Below, one piece after another: positions 11,460-22,540 of a DNA stretch of 64,000 bases. The position numbers and the translations under genes are program-made. How positions within the stretch are numbered: position 1 is the stretch's first letter; the number at the start of each line of letters is the position of its first letter. This stretch comes from Galdieria partita (taxonomy: Eukaryota; Rhodophyta; Bangiophyceae; Galdieriales; Galdieriaceae). The stretch covers positions 62,001-126,000 of the forward strand of contig BQMJ01000014.1 of NCBI GenBank assembly GCA_025991245.1, read 5' to 3'. Under the pieces are notes generated by a model. That model made no database searches, was not told the origin of the DNA, and saw only the letters and a list, made by a program, of their open reading frames with translations.

Positions 11460-11734
11460 TGGAATGACTTGCAATGAGTTGAATACTTTAGGTACTTTTA
11501 TTCTAGTGATGTTTATCGTCATTTTGTTTGAGGACTCTACAGATGTGTTAGAAACTGGTCAAAACAGGCAATTTGAAAGTTTTTTCACAATAGAAATGGT
11601 TATGTGATGAAAAAGAGAGAGAGAGAAAAAGGAACTCTTTTGTAACTTTAAAGATGACTGAATTCCTACCTGTTGAAACTAGTTATTACGACTATGAATT
11701 GTACAATCTATTAAAACGGAAAAATGAACAAATT

Positions 11735-12552
11735 TTATCTACTGGACTGTTGCGAGAGGAATTCCAATCTTCGTTTTATAGAAAGTTCTATCTGATGAAA
11801 TGGCTTATCGAATGAAGTTTGTGCCTTTATAGTCCAAGGTCCATCAGCTGTTTTGTTGATCCACTCACAAGTATACTTTCTTGGACCCCAATCCGCAATC
11901 ATATTCAAGTTATTGACATTATTTATGACGCGCTTCCAGCCAATAGAACCACTTTGTTTATATTTTGAAAGGTAGCTATATTCACCTTCTACGACGTTCT
12001 TGAGGTCTAACTTGTGAGAGACTTTGGCTTTCGTTGCTTTCATTTGAACGTCATATTGTATACGAATGGAATTATTCGAAGCTAATCGACTGATTACTTC
12101 AAGTCTGTCAGAGTTTCTCTCCCAATTCTTTTTAAACACTTGTCGAAAACCAAAATAACCCGTTAGTTGGTTTCTTTTGTCTATATTCAAACTGTACTTC
12201 AAGTTACACATATCTCGTTGGGGTAACCAAGTACAATCTAACAAATGTCTCTTTCCGAAAGATGTAAAACTATGCTCTATACCGATATGTTTTACATGTG
12301 AATGTTCTGCACTATAGGAAGCATAAGTTCTTGTAGCTCGAGTAGGACCATAAGTAAACTCCAAGTCGAGAGCAGGTTTATGGGGCTCAAAGTGAACCGT
12401 AACTGCTCCTTTTCCCTTTCCTGTTGTATGATCGGAAGCATAATGAGCATAAGCCAAAAGATTTCTTTTCTATATAGTGATCATTGGAAAGTTTAGTATT
12501 CGTATCATGGCAACTCATGAACTGGAAAGTTTCTTACATGAAAGGACGACAT
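11735..12552 (-). CDS. Predicted beta-rich, possibly beta-barrel membrane protein
   Basis: No ATG starts the long frame; it is preceded by an in-frame stop. A first exon of 15 nt (12552-12538, MSSFH) joined over a 68-nt intron (12470-12537) supplies a start and keeps the frame, giving 249 aa. The protein is basic and has no hydrophobic helix or signal peptide. It shows alternating polar/hydrophobic stretches separated by turns, such as TVHFEPHKPALDLEFTYG and NNSIRIQYDVQMKATKAKV. This looks like an antiparallel beta barrel, and size and pattern recall plastid outer-envelope porins (OEP24). That is inference; no signature motif proves it. Confidence 0.45.
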
Positions 12553-12648
12553 CGGCGATGCGGACTCAAACAGTTTTAGACAAGAAAGGAATGAATGGTT
12601 ATCGATCGATTGTCATTTAACGGAAACTTGTAAACTACTTGTTATTGA

Positions 12649-15600
12649 ATGAAGACTGGAGTTGAAAGTTTTCCAGTCTCGCCTTGTCTTACATTCCAAG
12701 CTATAGGATTATCCACGTTGATTCGGTATAGAAAAGGTTGTTCACCTTTCACATCATCTCCCAGTATTGAGAGGAGTTGTTGGATTGATAACCAAAAGTA
12801 TTTTGAGCCAAAGAGAGTAAACACTAAGCGGAAATTGGGATTATCCAAGCAATATATTCCAACTTGCTGTAACAACAACGAAGAAACAGTTTCTCAATCA
12901 ATTCTAAACGGTTCAATCTTATCTCATGAAGATGGCGTCGTTCTAAAAACTTTCTTAGATCCCATCTCCAAAGAAGAATGGGTTGAATTCAATCCTTTTC
13001 CTTTTTTAGGTGATAAAGCTCCAAAAGAAAGATATCGTCGAATTCGGAAGAGAACAGACTTGAAAAAAATTTTAGTTATTGGTGCAGGACCTATTGTGAT
13101 TGGTCAAGCTTGTGAGTTTGATTATTCCGGAACACAAGCTTGTAAGGCTTTGAGAGCAGAAGGATATCAAGTAGTATTGGTCAACTCTAATCCTGCTACT
13201 ATTATGACTGACCCTGAGACAGCCGATAGAATATATATTGAACCTCTAGTGCCCGAAGTGTTGACCCAAATAATCGAAAAGGAACGACCACAGGCTTTGC
13301 TTCCTACTATGGGAGGACAAACTGCATTGAATTTAGCATTCAGTTTGTCTAAAAGTGGAGTTTTAGATCGATTTCAAGTAGAATTGATTGGAGCTCGTTT
13401 AGATGCTATAGAAAAAGGAGAAGATCGTCGTCTATTTAAAGAGGCAATGGAAAGAATTGGACTCAAAACATGCCCTTCAGGTATTGCAAGTAATCTAGAA
13501 GAAGCTAAACAAGTTGCCGAGAAGATTGGAAAATTTCCACTCATCATTCGTCCTGCTTATACTTTGGGAGGTACTGGAGGAGGAATAGCTTATAATCAAG
13601 AAGAGTATGAAGACATGGCTAAAGCTGGTCTGGATGCTTCTCCAACCAATCAAATACTGGTTGATCTATCACTTCTTGGTTGGAAAGAATATGAGTTGGA
13701 AGTCATGCGTGATGGAGTAGATAATGTGGTGATTGTATGTGGCATTGAGAATGTCGATCCTATGGGAGTGCATACGGGAGATTCTATTACAGTCGCACCT
13801 TGTCAAACACTTACGGATAGAGAATATCAAAGACTTCGTGATTACGCTATTGCAGTAATTCGAGAAATTGGAGTTGATACAGGCGGTAGTAATATTCAAT
13901 TTGCAGTTAATCCAGAAAATGGAGAAGTAGTTATTGTCGAAATGAATCCTCGAGTATCTCGTTCGTCTGCTTTAGCTTCCAAAGCTACGGGATTTCCAAT
14001 CGCTAAAATAGCTGCCAAATTAGCTATTGGATTATCCCTTCCAGAGATTCCAAACGATATCACTAAGAAAACTCCAGCATCATTTGAACCATCATTAGAT
14101 TATGTAGTTACAAAGATTCCTCGATTTGCCTTTGAAAAGTTTCCAGGAGCTTCCAATATCTTAACAACTCAAATGCGTTCAGTTGGAGAAGCGATGGCTT
14201 TGGGAAGAAGTTTTTGTGAAAGTTTTCAGAAAGCCATTCGAAGTTTGGAAGTCAGTGGACGATGGGGTTTTGGTTGTGATGGAAAGGATGAACAGATTCT
14301 TAGTAGAATAGAATTAGAATCGGCTCTTCGAACACCGACGCCTGAACGTATTTTTGCAGTACGACAAGCATTTTTAGCTGGAATGAGTATAGACGAGATT
14401 TATCAACTTTCTCGTTATGATCGTTGGTTTTTATATCAACTGTATGAAATCTATCAAACTGAACTTTCCATTAGAAATCGATCATTAGAAAGCATTTCTG
14501 CAGAAGAATTATTTGCTATCAAAGCAAAAGGATTTTCTGATTACCAAATTGCCTTTGCCACGAATACAACTGAAGAGAAGGTGCGCTTATATCGAAAGAG
14601 TTTGTGGATGAAACCAGTTTATAAGACTGTAGATACTTGCGCTGTAGAATTTGAATCTTACACTCCATATTTATATTCTACTTATGAGAGTCGAGTTGTG
14701 TGGGGTACAGCCGAAGAAATTGCTGCTGGAATGGAATCTGAAGTTCCTATTTCAAGTGGAAAGAAGAAAATACTTATTTTAGGAGGCGGACCTAATCGAA
14801 TTGGTCAAGGAATAGAGTTTGATTATTGTTGTGTGCATGCATGCTTTGCTTTACGTGAAGCCAACTTTGAGACTGTTATGATGAATAGTAATCCTGAGAC
14901 TGTATCCACTGATTATGATACTTCGGATCGTTTGTATTTCGAACCTTTGACGTTGGAAGATGTTATTCATGTGATTGAAGCAGAAAAAGTGGATGGAATT
15001 GTCATTCAGTTTGGAGGTCAAACTCCACTCAAGTTGGCCATGCCTTTGCAAAAGTATTTGACTTCAAAAGAAGCGAATGATAGTGGAGTAGAAGCTACAA
15101 TATTAGGTACTAGTCCAGAGTCCATTGATATTGCGGAAGACAGAGATCGATTTGTTCGTATATTAAATGAGTTGAAGATTCGACAACCAGCAAATGGCAT
15201 TGCTCGAAGTTTAGAAGAAGCACAACGAGTGGCATCAGAAATTGGTTATCCAGTAGTAGTTAGGCCAAGTTATGTATTGGGTGGTAGAGGAATGGAAATA
15301 GTTTATAATCAACAACAATTGGCCAAATATATGACTGCTTCAGTGATTGTTGAAAGTGAGCATCCTGTGCTCATTGATCACTTTTTAGAGAATGCAGTAG
15401 AAGTAGATGTAGATGCACTTGCAGATAAGACTGGACAGGTAGTCATTGGTGGAATCATGGAACATATTGAACAAGCAGGAATTCATTCGGGTGACTCTGC
15501 TTGCATACTTCCAACTCAAACGATTCCTTATTCTGCACTAGTCACCATACGACAATGGACAATAGCATTGGCCAAACGCTTACAAGTTATTGGTTTAATG

Positions 15601-16383
15601 AATGTTCAATGGGCAGTACAAGGCGATAAAGTTTTCATATTGGAAGCCAATCCCAGAGCTTCGAGAACTGTTCCATTTATTTCAAAAGCTATTGGAATTC
15701 CGTTGGCAAAGATTGCATCACTTTTGATGATTGGAAAGACTCTGAAAGAACTTGGATTCACTACTGAAGTTATTCCTAAACATGCTGCTGTGAAAGAAGC
15801 CGTTTTACCTTTTAACAAATTTCCATTGAGTGATATGTTACTTTCTCCTGAAATGCGTTCAACTGGGGAAGTGATGGGAATCGACTATTCTTATCCTGCA
15901 GCTTTTGTCAAAGCACAAATGGCAGCTGGAACTCCTCTTCCCTTGGAAGGAACGATATTATTATCTCTGGCTGAACAAGATAAGAAACAAGGAGTTGCTT
16001 TGGCACATGACTTTATAGACTTGGGTTTCCGTATATTAGCTACTCGAGGAACTTATGTGCATCTGATAGCAGAAGGATTGAATCCGTCTCAAGTGGAAAT
16101 GGCTTTTCAAATAGGAGAAGGACGTCCAAATATTGTTGATCGCATAAAGAATCGAGAAATTCAACTATTTATTATGACACCGGGAATAGACAAGGATACA
16201 GAAAATGAGAAGCAAGTACGAAGAACCAGTGTTCAGTTCAAAGTACCTATGATTACTACGTTGGCTGCAGCAAAGGTAGCAGCTCAAGGAATACGAATAT
16301 TAAAGTCTCAAGAGCCGAGTGTGATTTGTATGCAAGATTATCACTCGGAACGTTTAACATCCAAACGGGCGATAGTTTCTTAG
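12649..16383 (+). CDS. carB: Carbamoyl-phosphate synthase, large chain
   Basis: Intronless, 1244 aa, against about 1073 aa for E. coli CarB; the extra length is an N-terminal extension of about 135 aa that probably targets the protein to plastid or mitochondrion. It makes carbamoyl phosphate from bicarbonate, ammonia (from the separate glutaminase subunit) and 2 ATP for pyrimidine and arginine synthesis. Two homologous halves are seen, each opening with a Rossmann-like loop: [19 protein letters not shown] near residue 143 and [17 protein letters not shown] near 706. Each carries ATP-grasp motifs ([23 protein letters not shown]). An MGS-like regulatory domain with ILATRGT follows from about 1105. 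The small chain is not in this window. Confidence 0.95.
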   Translation: MKTGVESFPVSPCLTFQAIGLSTLIRYRKGCSPFTSSPSIERSCWIDNQKYFEPKRVNTKRKLGLSKQYIPTCCNNNEETVSQSILNGSILSHEDGVVLKTFLDPISKEEWVEFNPFPFLGDKAPKERYRRIRKRTDLKKILVIGAGPIVIGQACEFDYSGTQACKALRAEGYQVVLVNSNPATIMTDPETADRIYIEPLVPEVLTQIIEKERPQALLPTMGGQTALNLAFSLSKSGVLDRFQVELIGARLDAIEKGEDRRLFKEAMERIGLKTCPSGIASNLEEAKQVAEKIGKFPLIIRPAYTLGGTGGGIAYNQEEYEDMAKAGLDASPTNQILVDLSLLGWKEYELEVMRDGVDNVVIVCGIENVDPMGVHTGDSITVAPCQTLTDREYQRLRDYAIAVIREIGVDTGGSNIQFAVNPENGEVVIVEMNPRVSRSSALASKATGFPIAKIAAKLAIGLSLPEIPNDITKKTPASFEPSLDYVVTKIPRFAFEKFPGASNILTTQMRSVGEAMALGRSFCESFQKAIRSLEVSGRWGFGCDGKDEQILSRIELESALRTPTPERIFAVRQAFLAGMSIDEIYQLSRYDRWFLYQLYEIYQTELSIRNRSLESISAEELFAIKAKGFSDYQIAFATNTTEEKVRLYRKSLWMKPVYKTVDTCAVEFESYTPYLYSTYESRVVWGTAEEIAAGMESEVPISSGKKKILILGGGPNRIGQGIEFDYCCVHACFALREANFETVMMNSNPETVSTDYDTSDRLYFEPLTLEDVIHVIEAEKVDGIVIQFGGQTPLKLAMPLQKYLTSKEANDSGVEATILGTSPESIDIAEDRDRFVRILNELKIRQPANGIARSLEEAQRVASEIGYPVVVRPSYVLGGRGMEIVYNQQQLAKYMTASVIVESEHPVLIDHFLENAVEVDVDALADKTGQVVIGGIMEHIEQAGIHSGDSACILPTQTIPYSALVTIRQWTIALAKRLQVIGLMNVQWAVQGDKVFILEANPRASRTVPFISKAIGIPLAKIASLLMIGKTLKELGFTTEVIPKHAAVKEAVLPFNKFPLSDMLLSPEMRSTGEVMGIDYSYPAAFVKAQMAAGTPLPLEGTILLSLAEQDKKQGVALAHDFIDLGFRILATRGTYVHLIAEGLNPSQVEMAFQIGEGRPNIVDRIKNREIQLFIMTPGIDKDTENEKQVRRTSVQFKVPMITTLAAAKVAAQGIRILKSQEPSVICMQDYHSERLTSKRAIVS

Positions 16384-16430
16384 TAGAACAATCCTTTTTT
16401 CAAATCAATAATAAAGAATTCCGCTTTGTG

Positions 16431-16676
16431 ATGTTGGTAAAAGTAAAGACCTTAACTGGAAAAGAAATAGAAATTGATATTGAACCAGGAGATAAGATTG
16501 AAAGAATCAAAGAACGAGTCGAAGAAAAGGAAGGAATTCCTCCAGCACAACAAAGACTTATATTTGGTGGTAAACAGTTGGCCGATGAAAAGTCCGCAAG
16601 AGACTATCACATTGAAGGTGGCTCCGTATTACATTTGGTACTTGCTTTGAGAGGTGGAAAGTTGATTTGGGTTTGA
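16431..16676 (+). CDS. NEDD8: NEDD8/RUB1 ubiquitin-like modifier
   Basis: An 81-aa protein starting [19 protein letters not shown], nearly identical to NEDD8 rather than ubiquitin. Positions diagnostic of NEDD8 are kept, such as [17 protein letters not shown] and LVLALRGG. It is encoded as a single unit, not fused to a ribosomal protein or as a polymer. Five residues (KLIWV) follow the Gly-Gly and must be trimmed before conjugation to cullins. An open frame reaches back into the end of carB, but the ATG at 16431 is the family start. It lies only 47 bases after the carB stop codon on the same strand. Confidence 0.93.
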   Translation: MLVKVKTLTGKEIEIDIEPGDKIERIKERVEEKEGIPPAQQRLIFGGKQLADEKSARDYHIEGGSVLHLVLALRGGKLIWV

Positions 16677-16789
16677 TCGGTAGACTACAAAGCTGCTGTT
16701 CTTTCTAAATATGGTTATTTCTCTATCATATACACGATGTTTTATTTTTGGGTTCCCGACGATTCGATAAAGGCTCCAAAACCTTTTCA

Positions 16790-17775
16790 CTATGAATCAT
16801 GATGTAGTTTAGAACAATAATGGACTGCTTCTTCAATAGCACTAGTCCATCCTTCCAATCCTGGTTCCTTTGCTGAAAAGATCAACTTGAATCCAAACTT
16901 GTTACAAGCTTCTGCTGTAGTTTTACCAATACAAGCACTCACAGGTTGATAAGCAACTCTTTCACTCCAAACTCTAACAGCAGAAGGTGAACCAAAAGCT
17001 ACGATAGAACAAGATTCTGCAAGTTTTTGTTGCTCCTGAGTCCACTCGTTAGGAACTGTAGTATATATATTCCATCTCATTACTAGGAAACCTCGTTCTC
17101 TTAATATCTTTTCCAACAACGGAGAAGCCAAAGCAGAGGTTGGATAATACACTTTGGCATTCTCTTTTAATATGGGCAACTGCTCAGCAAGTGACTGTCC
17201 TGTTGCTATAGTCGGAATAAATAAATGGTCATGCTTTTCAACGAGATTATGTAAACGATTGGCAGTGCTCTTTCCTACTGCTGCTAACAAAGGTAAGGTT
17301 GGTTTTCCAGATAGTCTAATTGGAATCAATAACGAATCACTAAAAATAAGAAACTCAACATACTTCCAAGCTTCTATCAACATATCTGCTGCTTCAGGTG
17401 ACGTTATAACCATCCAACTGTAGTTGCAGTCTTCCAAGTTGGTAATGGACTGGACAAAATCGTTGAACTCTTCAGTTTTTTCTTGTTTGACACAAGGAAT
17501 AGATACAAAACTAGTTGAAACAATGGAATACATAAATACAAACTTGAAGGTCAGACTCACTTGATACCTTTACTTTTCAACAGACTTGCAAGCTTTTCAT
17601 CCTTTCTTGGTTCCCTCGTAAGGACTACGAAAGGTTTTGTTGGAGCAACTACTGCAAACAATAGTAACCTTTTACAATTTGTTCCATTGACCCGACAGTC
17701 ACATAATAACTTATTCGTTCGTCCTATAGGAAACGAAACAAATCCTCCTCTTCTCCTTTTACTTTGGATCGCCAT
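16790..17775 (-). CDS. HEMD: Uroporphyrinogen-III synthase
   Basis: Two exons (17775-17561 and 17510-16790) encode 311 aa, with a 50-nt intron. The enzyme closes hydroxymethylbilane to uroporphyrinogen III for heme, bilin and chlorophyll. Visible are the N-terminal core PFVVLTREPRKDEKLASLL, VITSPEAADML, an AAVGKSTANRL helix, and the FGSPSAVRVW and ACIGKTTAEACNKFG motifs of the second domain. The first 50 aa is Arg-rich and suits a plastid transit peptide. The start codon is within the last codons of the upstream panB gene on the same strand (17-base overlap). A further ATG 12 bases upstream would lengthen the overlap. No later in-frame ATG precedes the conserved core. Confidence 0.88.
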
Positions 17776-18906
17776 ACAAATGCACATCTAAGTGACTCAT
17801 CACTTGCTGTGGTTTGTGATTCCTTTCAACGAGAAAAGGTGAAGTCTGAATTTCTTGTAAAAATTGCTCATATTCTTCTTTTGGCATATGATAAGGACTG
17901 TATGTTTCACTTGGAAATTCTCCATTACGTACTTCATCACGATAGTTCTCCAATGCCTCTTGAATAGCTTCTCCTACTTGAGCATATTTCTTACAAAACT
18001 TTGGAGTTACTTTGGCATGATGTGGATGTTGTAACATTCCACACATATCGTGATAGACTAAAACTTGTCCAGAAGTGTACTTTCCTGCTCCAATACCAAT
18101 CGTTGGAATATGTAAAAGCTCCGTAATATGTTTGGCAACCACTTGAGGCACACATTCTAATACAACAGCAAATGCACCCGCTTCTTGTAAAGCAAAAGCA
18201 TCTTCCAATATATCTTTGGCTTCTTTGCAATTCCTTCCAAAGGATCGAAATCCTCCAATAGCACTCACACTTGCCGGAGTTAAACCAACATGTCCCATCA
18301 CAGCAATTCCTCCTTGAACAATACGATGTACAGTTTCAGTTATTTTCTTGCCTCCTTCCAACTTGACAGCATCTACAGATCCTTCCTTGATTAACCGATA
18401 AGCACTTGACATGGCTTGTTCTGGAGAAACTTCATAACTTCCAAAAGGCAAATCTCCTACAATAAGTGGACGCTTACAGCCATTCACTACAGCACGACAG
18501 TGATGAATCATATCAGTCAAAGTCACCTAAATACTGCACTTGTTAAATATTTGGAATAATTCATCATATTGTGTTTTACCTTTTGTGTCGTATCGTGACC
18601 CAAAGCTACCATAGCAACCGAGTCACCAACCAACACCACATCTATTTCTGCAAGGTCTGCATGTACAGCTGAAGGATAATCATAAGCAGTTATCATAACA
18701 ATCTTTCTTCCTTCCACTTTCCATTTCCTCAAATCTTGCAAGTTCACTCTTCGAGGTGGTTCTGGGGCTTTGGGTACCACCTTGAACCTTCTTTGGGTTC
18801 CTTTAACTACAAGTCGAGATACTGCAGGCACGACCCGTTGCAAGTTTGATAAACTTTCAAAGAGTGAGTATCTTTGAAGCAGACCACTACAAATGGAAAG
18901 AGCCAT
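17759..18906 (-). CDS. panB: 3-methyl-2-oxobutanoate (ketopantoate) hydroxymethyltransferase
   Basis: Two exons (18906-18580, 18526-17759) with a 53-nt intron give 364 aa. PanB adds a hydroxymethyl group from methylene-THF to alpha-ketoisovalerate, the first step of pantothenate synthesis. Seen: KIVMITAYDYPSA, VLVGDSVAMVALGHDTT, the LEGG block, GHVGLTP, FGRNCKEAK and IPTIGIGAG, all in family order. The N-terminal 45 aa (Leu/Ser/Arg/Val-rich) suits mitochondrial targeting, where plant PanB works. The folate cofactor links it loosely to FolD elsewhere in the window. Its last five codons and stop overlap the start of HEMD in another frame. Confidence 0.93.
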
Positions 18907-19010
18907 TTTCAAAGAAAAGGAATGATGACAAAACCCACATAAAACTACAAAAAATGAGTTTCTCTTTGGAATCTTATTTCAATCGATTACAACATATTCC
19001 TCTATAAATA

Positions 19011-20517
19011 CTACTGAAGACTACAACTTGACTTTTTATCACTACTTGAAGACTTGGGTGAACGAGCACCTTTTCCTTTAGGTGAAGTACGATGAATATT
19101 TCTGGATGGACTCGTCCTATTGGTTGAAGCATAAGATTGCTGTTTTCTTTGCTCTTCTTCTTGAAGTTTTTTGGCTAATTGATAATCTGTGACTTCAACA
19201 GGTTGAGGTGATACATTTGAGGAAGACGACGGTTGTTGACTTTCTTGTGCTTGTAACTGTGCAGCCAATTGTTCATCTAAACTTGCAACTCCACTTGTAA
19301 TAGGAACAGACCCCGCAGATGTAGTATTATGTTTTATGGACTGAAAATCTGCGTTTACAAATTCCGAATCTCCATAGATTGAACAAACCTTTTCCCAAAT
19401 GATGTCCTTCTCTTCTGCAAAACCAATATCCGATATAAGCAAATATAAATGGCCCATATGCTTAGTCATTGTAGAAAAGTGATTGTTTCTAAAAAATACG
19501 CACAGTTCATCCTCCTCAACTAGATTGTGCAACTCTTCTAAACCATAAATGGTGAGTTGGTTGCTGGTTTCCGTAAGAAATTCTCTTATGATGGATGCTT
19601 TGATCTTTGGACTAGATTGTGGAGTAAAGTTTGTATGGTCGCTATTCATTTCTATTTGTGTGGCTTCCTTAGAAGATGTATTCTCCATTTCACGTGACTC
19701 TTCTCGTTCCTTAGAACTGTCTCTCTTACTATCTTTCACTTCCATACGATCAAGTAAATTTTCTTGTTCTGTTGAATTGTCGTCAAGTGTTTGCGCGAAT
19801 TGTTCGATATCACTTGAATTCTCTCTGTTACTATTTTCTAACAAAGACTCTGAGGGGACTCCTTCCAACGGCTCTTTTGACACATCTTGAGTTGCTTCTT
19901 GTTGTTGACGGCTTGCTTCTTCCTTTGTTGCTGATTCACTATCTGAATGGGTTTGCAAAGAAGTTTCTTCAGTCAAAGGTTTCAATTCTTCACTTGAAAC
20001 CAGAAAATCTACTAATTGATTATAAGACAAGTTATCTATAGTAGATACCAACAAGTCGTTCTTTGGGTCAATTATCCAACCATGTAACAAGCGGACTCTA
20101 AAAGCATCAAAGGCAGACAACTCTATGGTATACTCAAAAGACTCACAACTATGAAATCTTACATTGACGTCTATTCCTGTTCTCAACCTTGGGATGACGC
20201 CTACCACATCCAACACTATCTGTTCCAAGTTTGCGTCTTGTCCAACATTAGCTTGAGTTTGAAACAAATAGTCTGTCAACAACTCTGCCAACTGTTGATA
20301 AGCTATATAAGAAATATCTGCGTGGATATCTATGCTACCTCTCAACAACAAACAATTAACTGTTCCAAGTTTTAGTTCGACTCGTTGAGGTACAACAACT
20401 ATTACCTATTGCTAACAAAGGACAAGGACCGTTTTGGTTTTGTAAACAAATTGCTGTGTTTCTATCTTTATACTTTACTCTTTTAACTCGATAAAAATCT
20501 TCCACTTGTGTCGACAT
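19011..20517 (-). CDS. MINDY-family deubiquitinase
   Basis: Two exons: 20517-20406 and 20359-19011, 46-nt intron, 486 aa. MINDY1/2 (FAM63) proteins are cysteine proteases that trim Lys48-linked polyubiquitin from the end. The short first exon carries the catalytic motif QNQNGPCPLLAI with Cys32, and the second continues VNCLLLRG. The other half of the catalytic core follows a long acidic low-complexity insert (about 165-300): the FFRNNHFSTM motif with His331, then YLLISDIGF. The C-terminal part has two helices of MIU/UIM type (DEQLAAQLQAQE and DYQLAKKLQEEE), as in MINDY1/2, likely binding ubiquitin. The long-ORF start at 20351 is a TTG and lacks the catalytic Cys, which supports the upstream exon. 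Confidence 0.85.
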
Positions 20518-20545
20518 TACATCCAATCACCCAATCAGAAAATAT

Positions 20546-21606
20546 TCATTTTCTCAAGTCGTTGTGATGAAAATGAATCGTTGAACGCAAAAACTCAAAA
20601 CATACAAAGAATAAGGCCGAGGAACAAATCTTATAAGATACACGAGGTCCAGCACCGCGCCACAAACTCCTCCATCCTTCTTCTCTTACAAGTCTATGCA
20701 CAGTGCCTAACCAAAAACGAAAAGAAGATACAGCAACGTCACCAGAATGAGTCATAATTCGAGTCTTTACGACATCCAACGGAGTCGTTAGAAACGAAGC
20801 AACACCTCCAGCCAATGCTCCGCGAATCAAGTTATCGCGAGCTTTCATTCGTCGTCTGTTTGAAAATAACAGTTTTGCATTTTCATATGTTAAAAACAAA
20901 ACAATGGCATAGGGAATATCTCGACTGACTTGCGCAATATATCCTCTATAGAAACCTTTCAAACCCTAGCATAAAGTAAATGTTTGAATGAACCAAGTAC
21001 AATGTAACCTACTTGAGTTTGAAATATATGGCTTATTGCTTTGCTCATAGAAGGATCTAACCCTGCTTGAAGTCTTTGTTTGATAGTTTCAGGAGGTACT
21101 CTTATAAAACCAGCAACCGAATCACCAATAGCAGCAGATAGAGCAATTCCCATATTTTTAGGCAAAAAGTGTGTTTTTTCCAAGAATAAATATTTGCAAC
21201 TCTCATAAGTACTTATATAAAGTGACTAGGGATCAAGTTAGAACGCCAAAAATAACCAACCCTTGCAAGAATTATTACCTGAGCCGGTATGGAGCCTAAC
21301 CAAGCTGCCGGTAAACCACGAAACAATGCAACAGGATTTTCTTTCTTCAAAGCATCCACTAAAATGTCTATAAACCGAACTCGAAACCCTAATTTTCTTG
21401 AACTCTGAGCTCTCGTTTTGCAAGTATCGACCGGTTGCAAAATTGCCTTTGTAATCATGGTTGCCAAAGCAGAAGACAAAAAGTTCTCTGAAACTATAAT
21501 CCTATATAACTATTCCGTCAATAAGTGTTTGCTTTTTAATACCTTTGAAAAATGGCATAGTTGTATTTGGTTTGCTTGTTTCAGTGGCTTTCGATAGAGT
21601 TGCCAT
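20546..21606 (-). CDS. SAMC: Mitochondrial carrier, S-adenosylmethionine carrier-like
   Basis: Four exons (21606-21543, 21493-21279, 21225-21013, 20965-20546) encode 303 aa; introns are 49, 53 and 47 nt. Three tandem carrier repeats are visible, with the P-x-[DE]-x-x-[KR] signatures QPVDTCKTR, VPPETIKQR and TPLDVVKTR. The second signature preceded by FIRVP, and STYES before it, fit SAM carriers (SLC25A26, plant SAMC), which exchange cytosolic SAM for S-adenosylhomocysteine in mitochondria or plastids. Acceptor choices follow from restoring the SLYISTYESCKY and GLKGFYRGY segments. The stop lies 28 bases from the start of the MINDY gene. Confidence 0.8.
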
Positions 21607-21789
21607 AAAAGGTTCGACTGCATTCGATGTGACAAAAGAGTTGTTTCAATCTATACTTACAAAATGACAATCAAAGAGGATGGCTTATACTATTATCATA
21701 CATTTTGTCTATTTTTACAATGCCTATGAATGTTACTGACTTTTGTGACTTTTCTTCTCCATTGAAGAATTTTTGGGTTGTTCTAAGAG

Positions 21790-22436
21790 ATGGGCCGAAT
21801 GAAACGCAAGTTTGCTCAAGTTCGACGAAAACTTAATCCAAACGACCAAAGACTGAAAATCAAACAGTGGAGTAAGCAAGAAGCTGCTCCCATTGTACAG
21901 AAAACAAAGGATGAAGAAAGACTTCGAAATATTCCGGTTCCTACAAGCCTCTTCTTCTCATACAACACTTCACTTGGTCCACCTTTTCACGTTTTGATGG
22001 ACACCAACTTTATCAACTTTAGTGTTGTGAACAAACTGGATATATTGAAGGCTATGATGGATTGTTTATATGCTCCTTGTGTGGCTTGTGTGACCGATTG
22101 CGTAATGGCAGAACTCGAAAAACTGGGTACCAAATATCGACTAGCTTTAAAAGTAGCTAGAGACAAAAGATTTCTTCGGTTGAAGTGTACGCACAAGGTG
22201 TGTTATGTCTAGCCTTCATTGCAAATAGCAGCTGAAATAGAATCAATTAGGGTACTTATGCTGATGACTGTCTAGTAGAGAGAGTACAACAGAACCGAGT
22301 GTATATTATTGGAACTTGTGATAAGGACTTGAAAAGAAGAATTAGAAAAGTTCCAGGTGTGCCTATTATGTATATTAAGCAACATCGATATACAATTGAA
22401 AGGCTACCTGACGCCATTTTGGCACCTAAAGTCTAG
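21790..22436 (+). CDS. FCF1: rRNA-processing PIN-domain protein FCF1/Utp24
   Basis: Two exons (21790-22197, 22251-22436) give 197 aa; the intron is 53 nt. FCF1 is the nucleolar SSU-processome endonuclease that acts in the early cleavages of 18S rRNA precursor. The basic N-terminus (MGRMKRKFAQVRRK) and the PIN domain are typical: LMDTNFINF with the first catalytic Asp, CVTDCVMAELEKLG with the Glu, then TYADDCL and GTCDKDLKRRIRKVPGVP across the second exon. Length is close to the yeast protein (189 aa). Confidence 0.94.
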
Positions 22437-22540
22437 ACCCTTTATACGATATTTTGTCATATAAAGAGAAACAATTGGAAAATGCACAACTTTTTATTTT
22501 TCCTAGTCTCAATACATCTCAAGTTTTGTACAAAGAGCCT

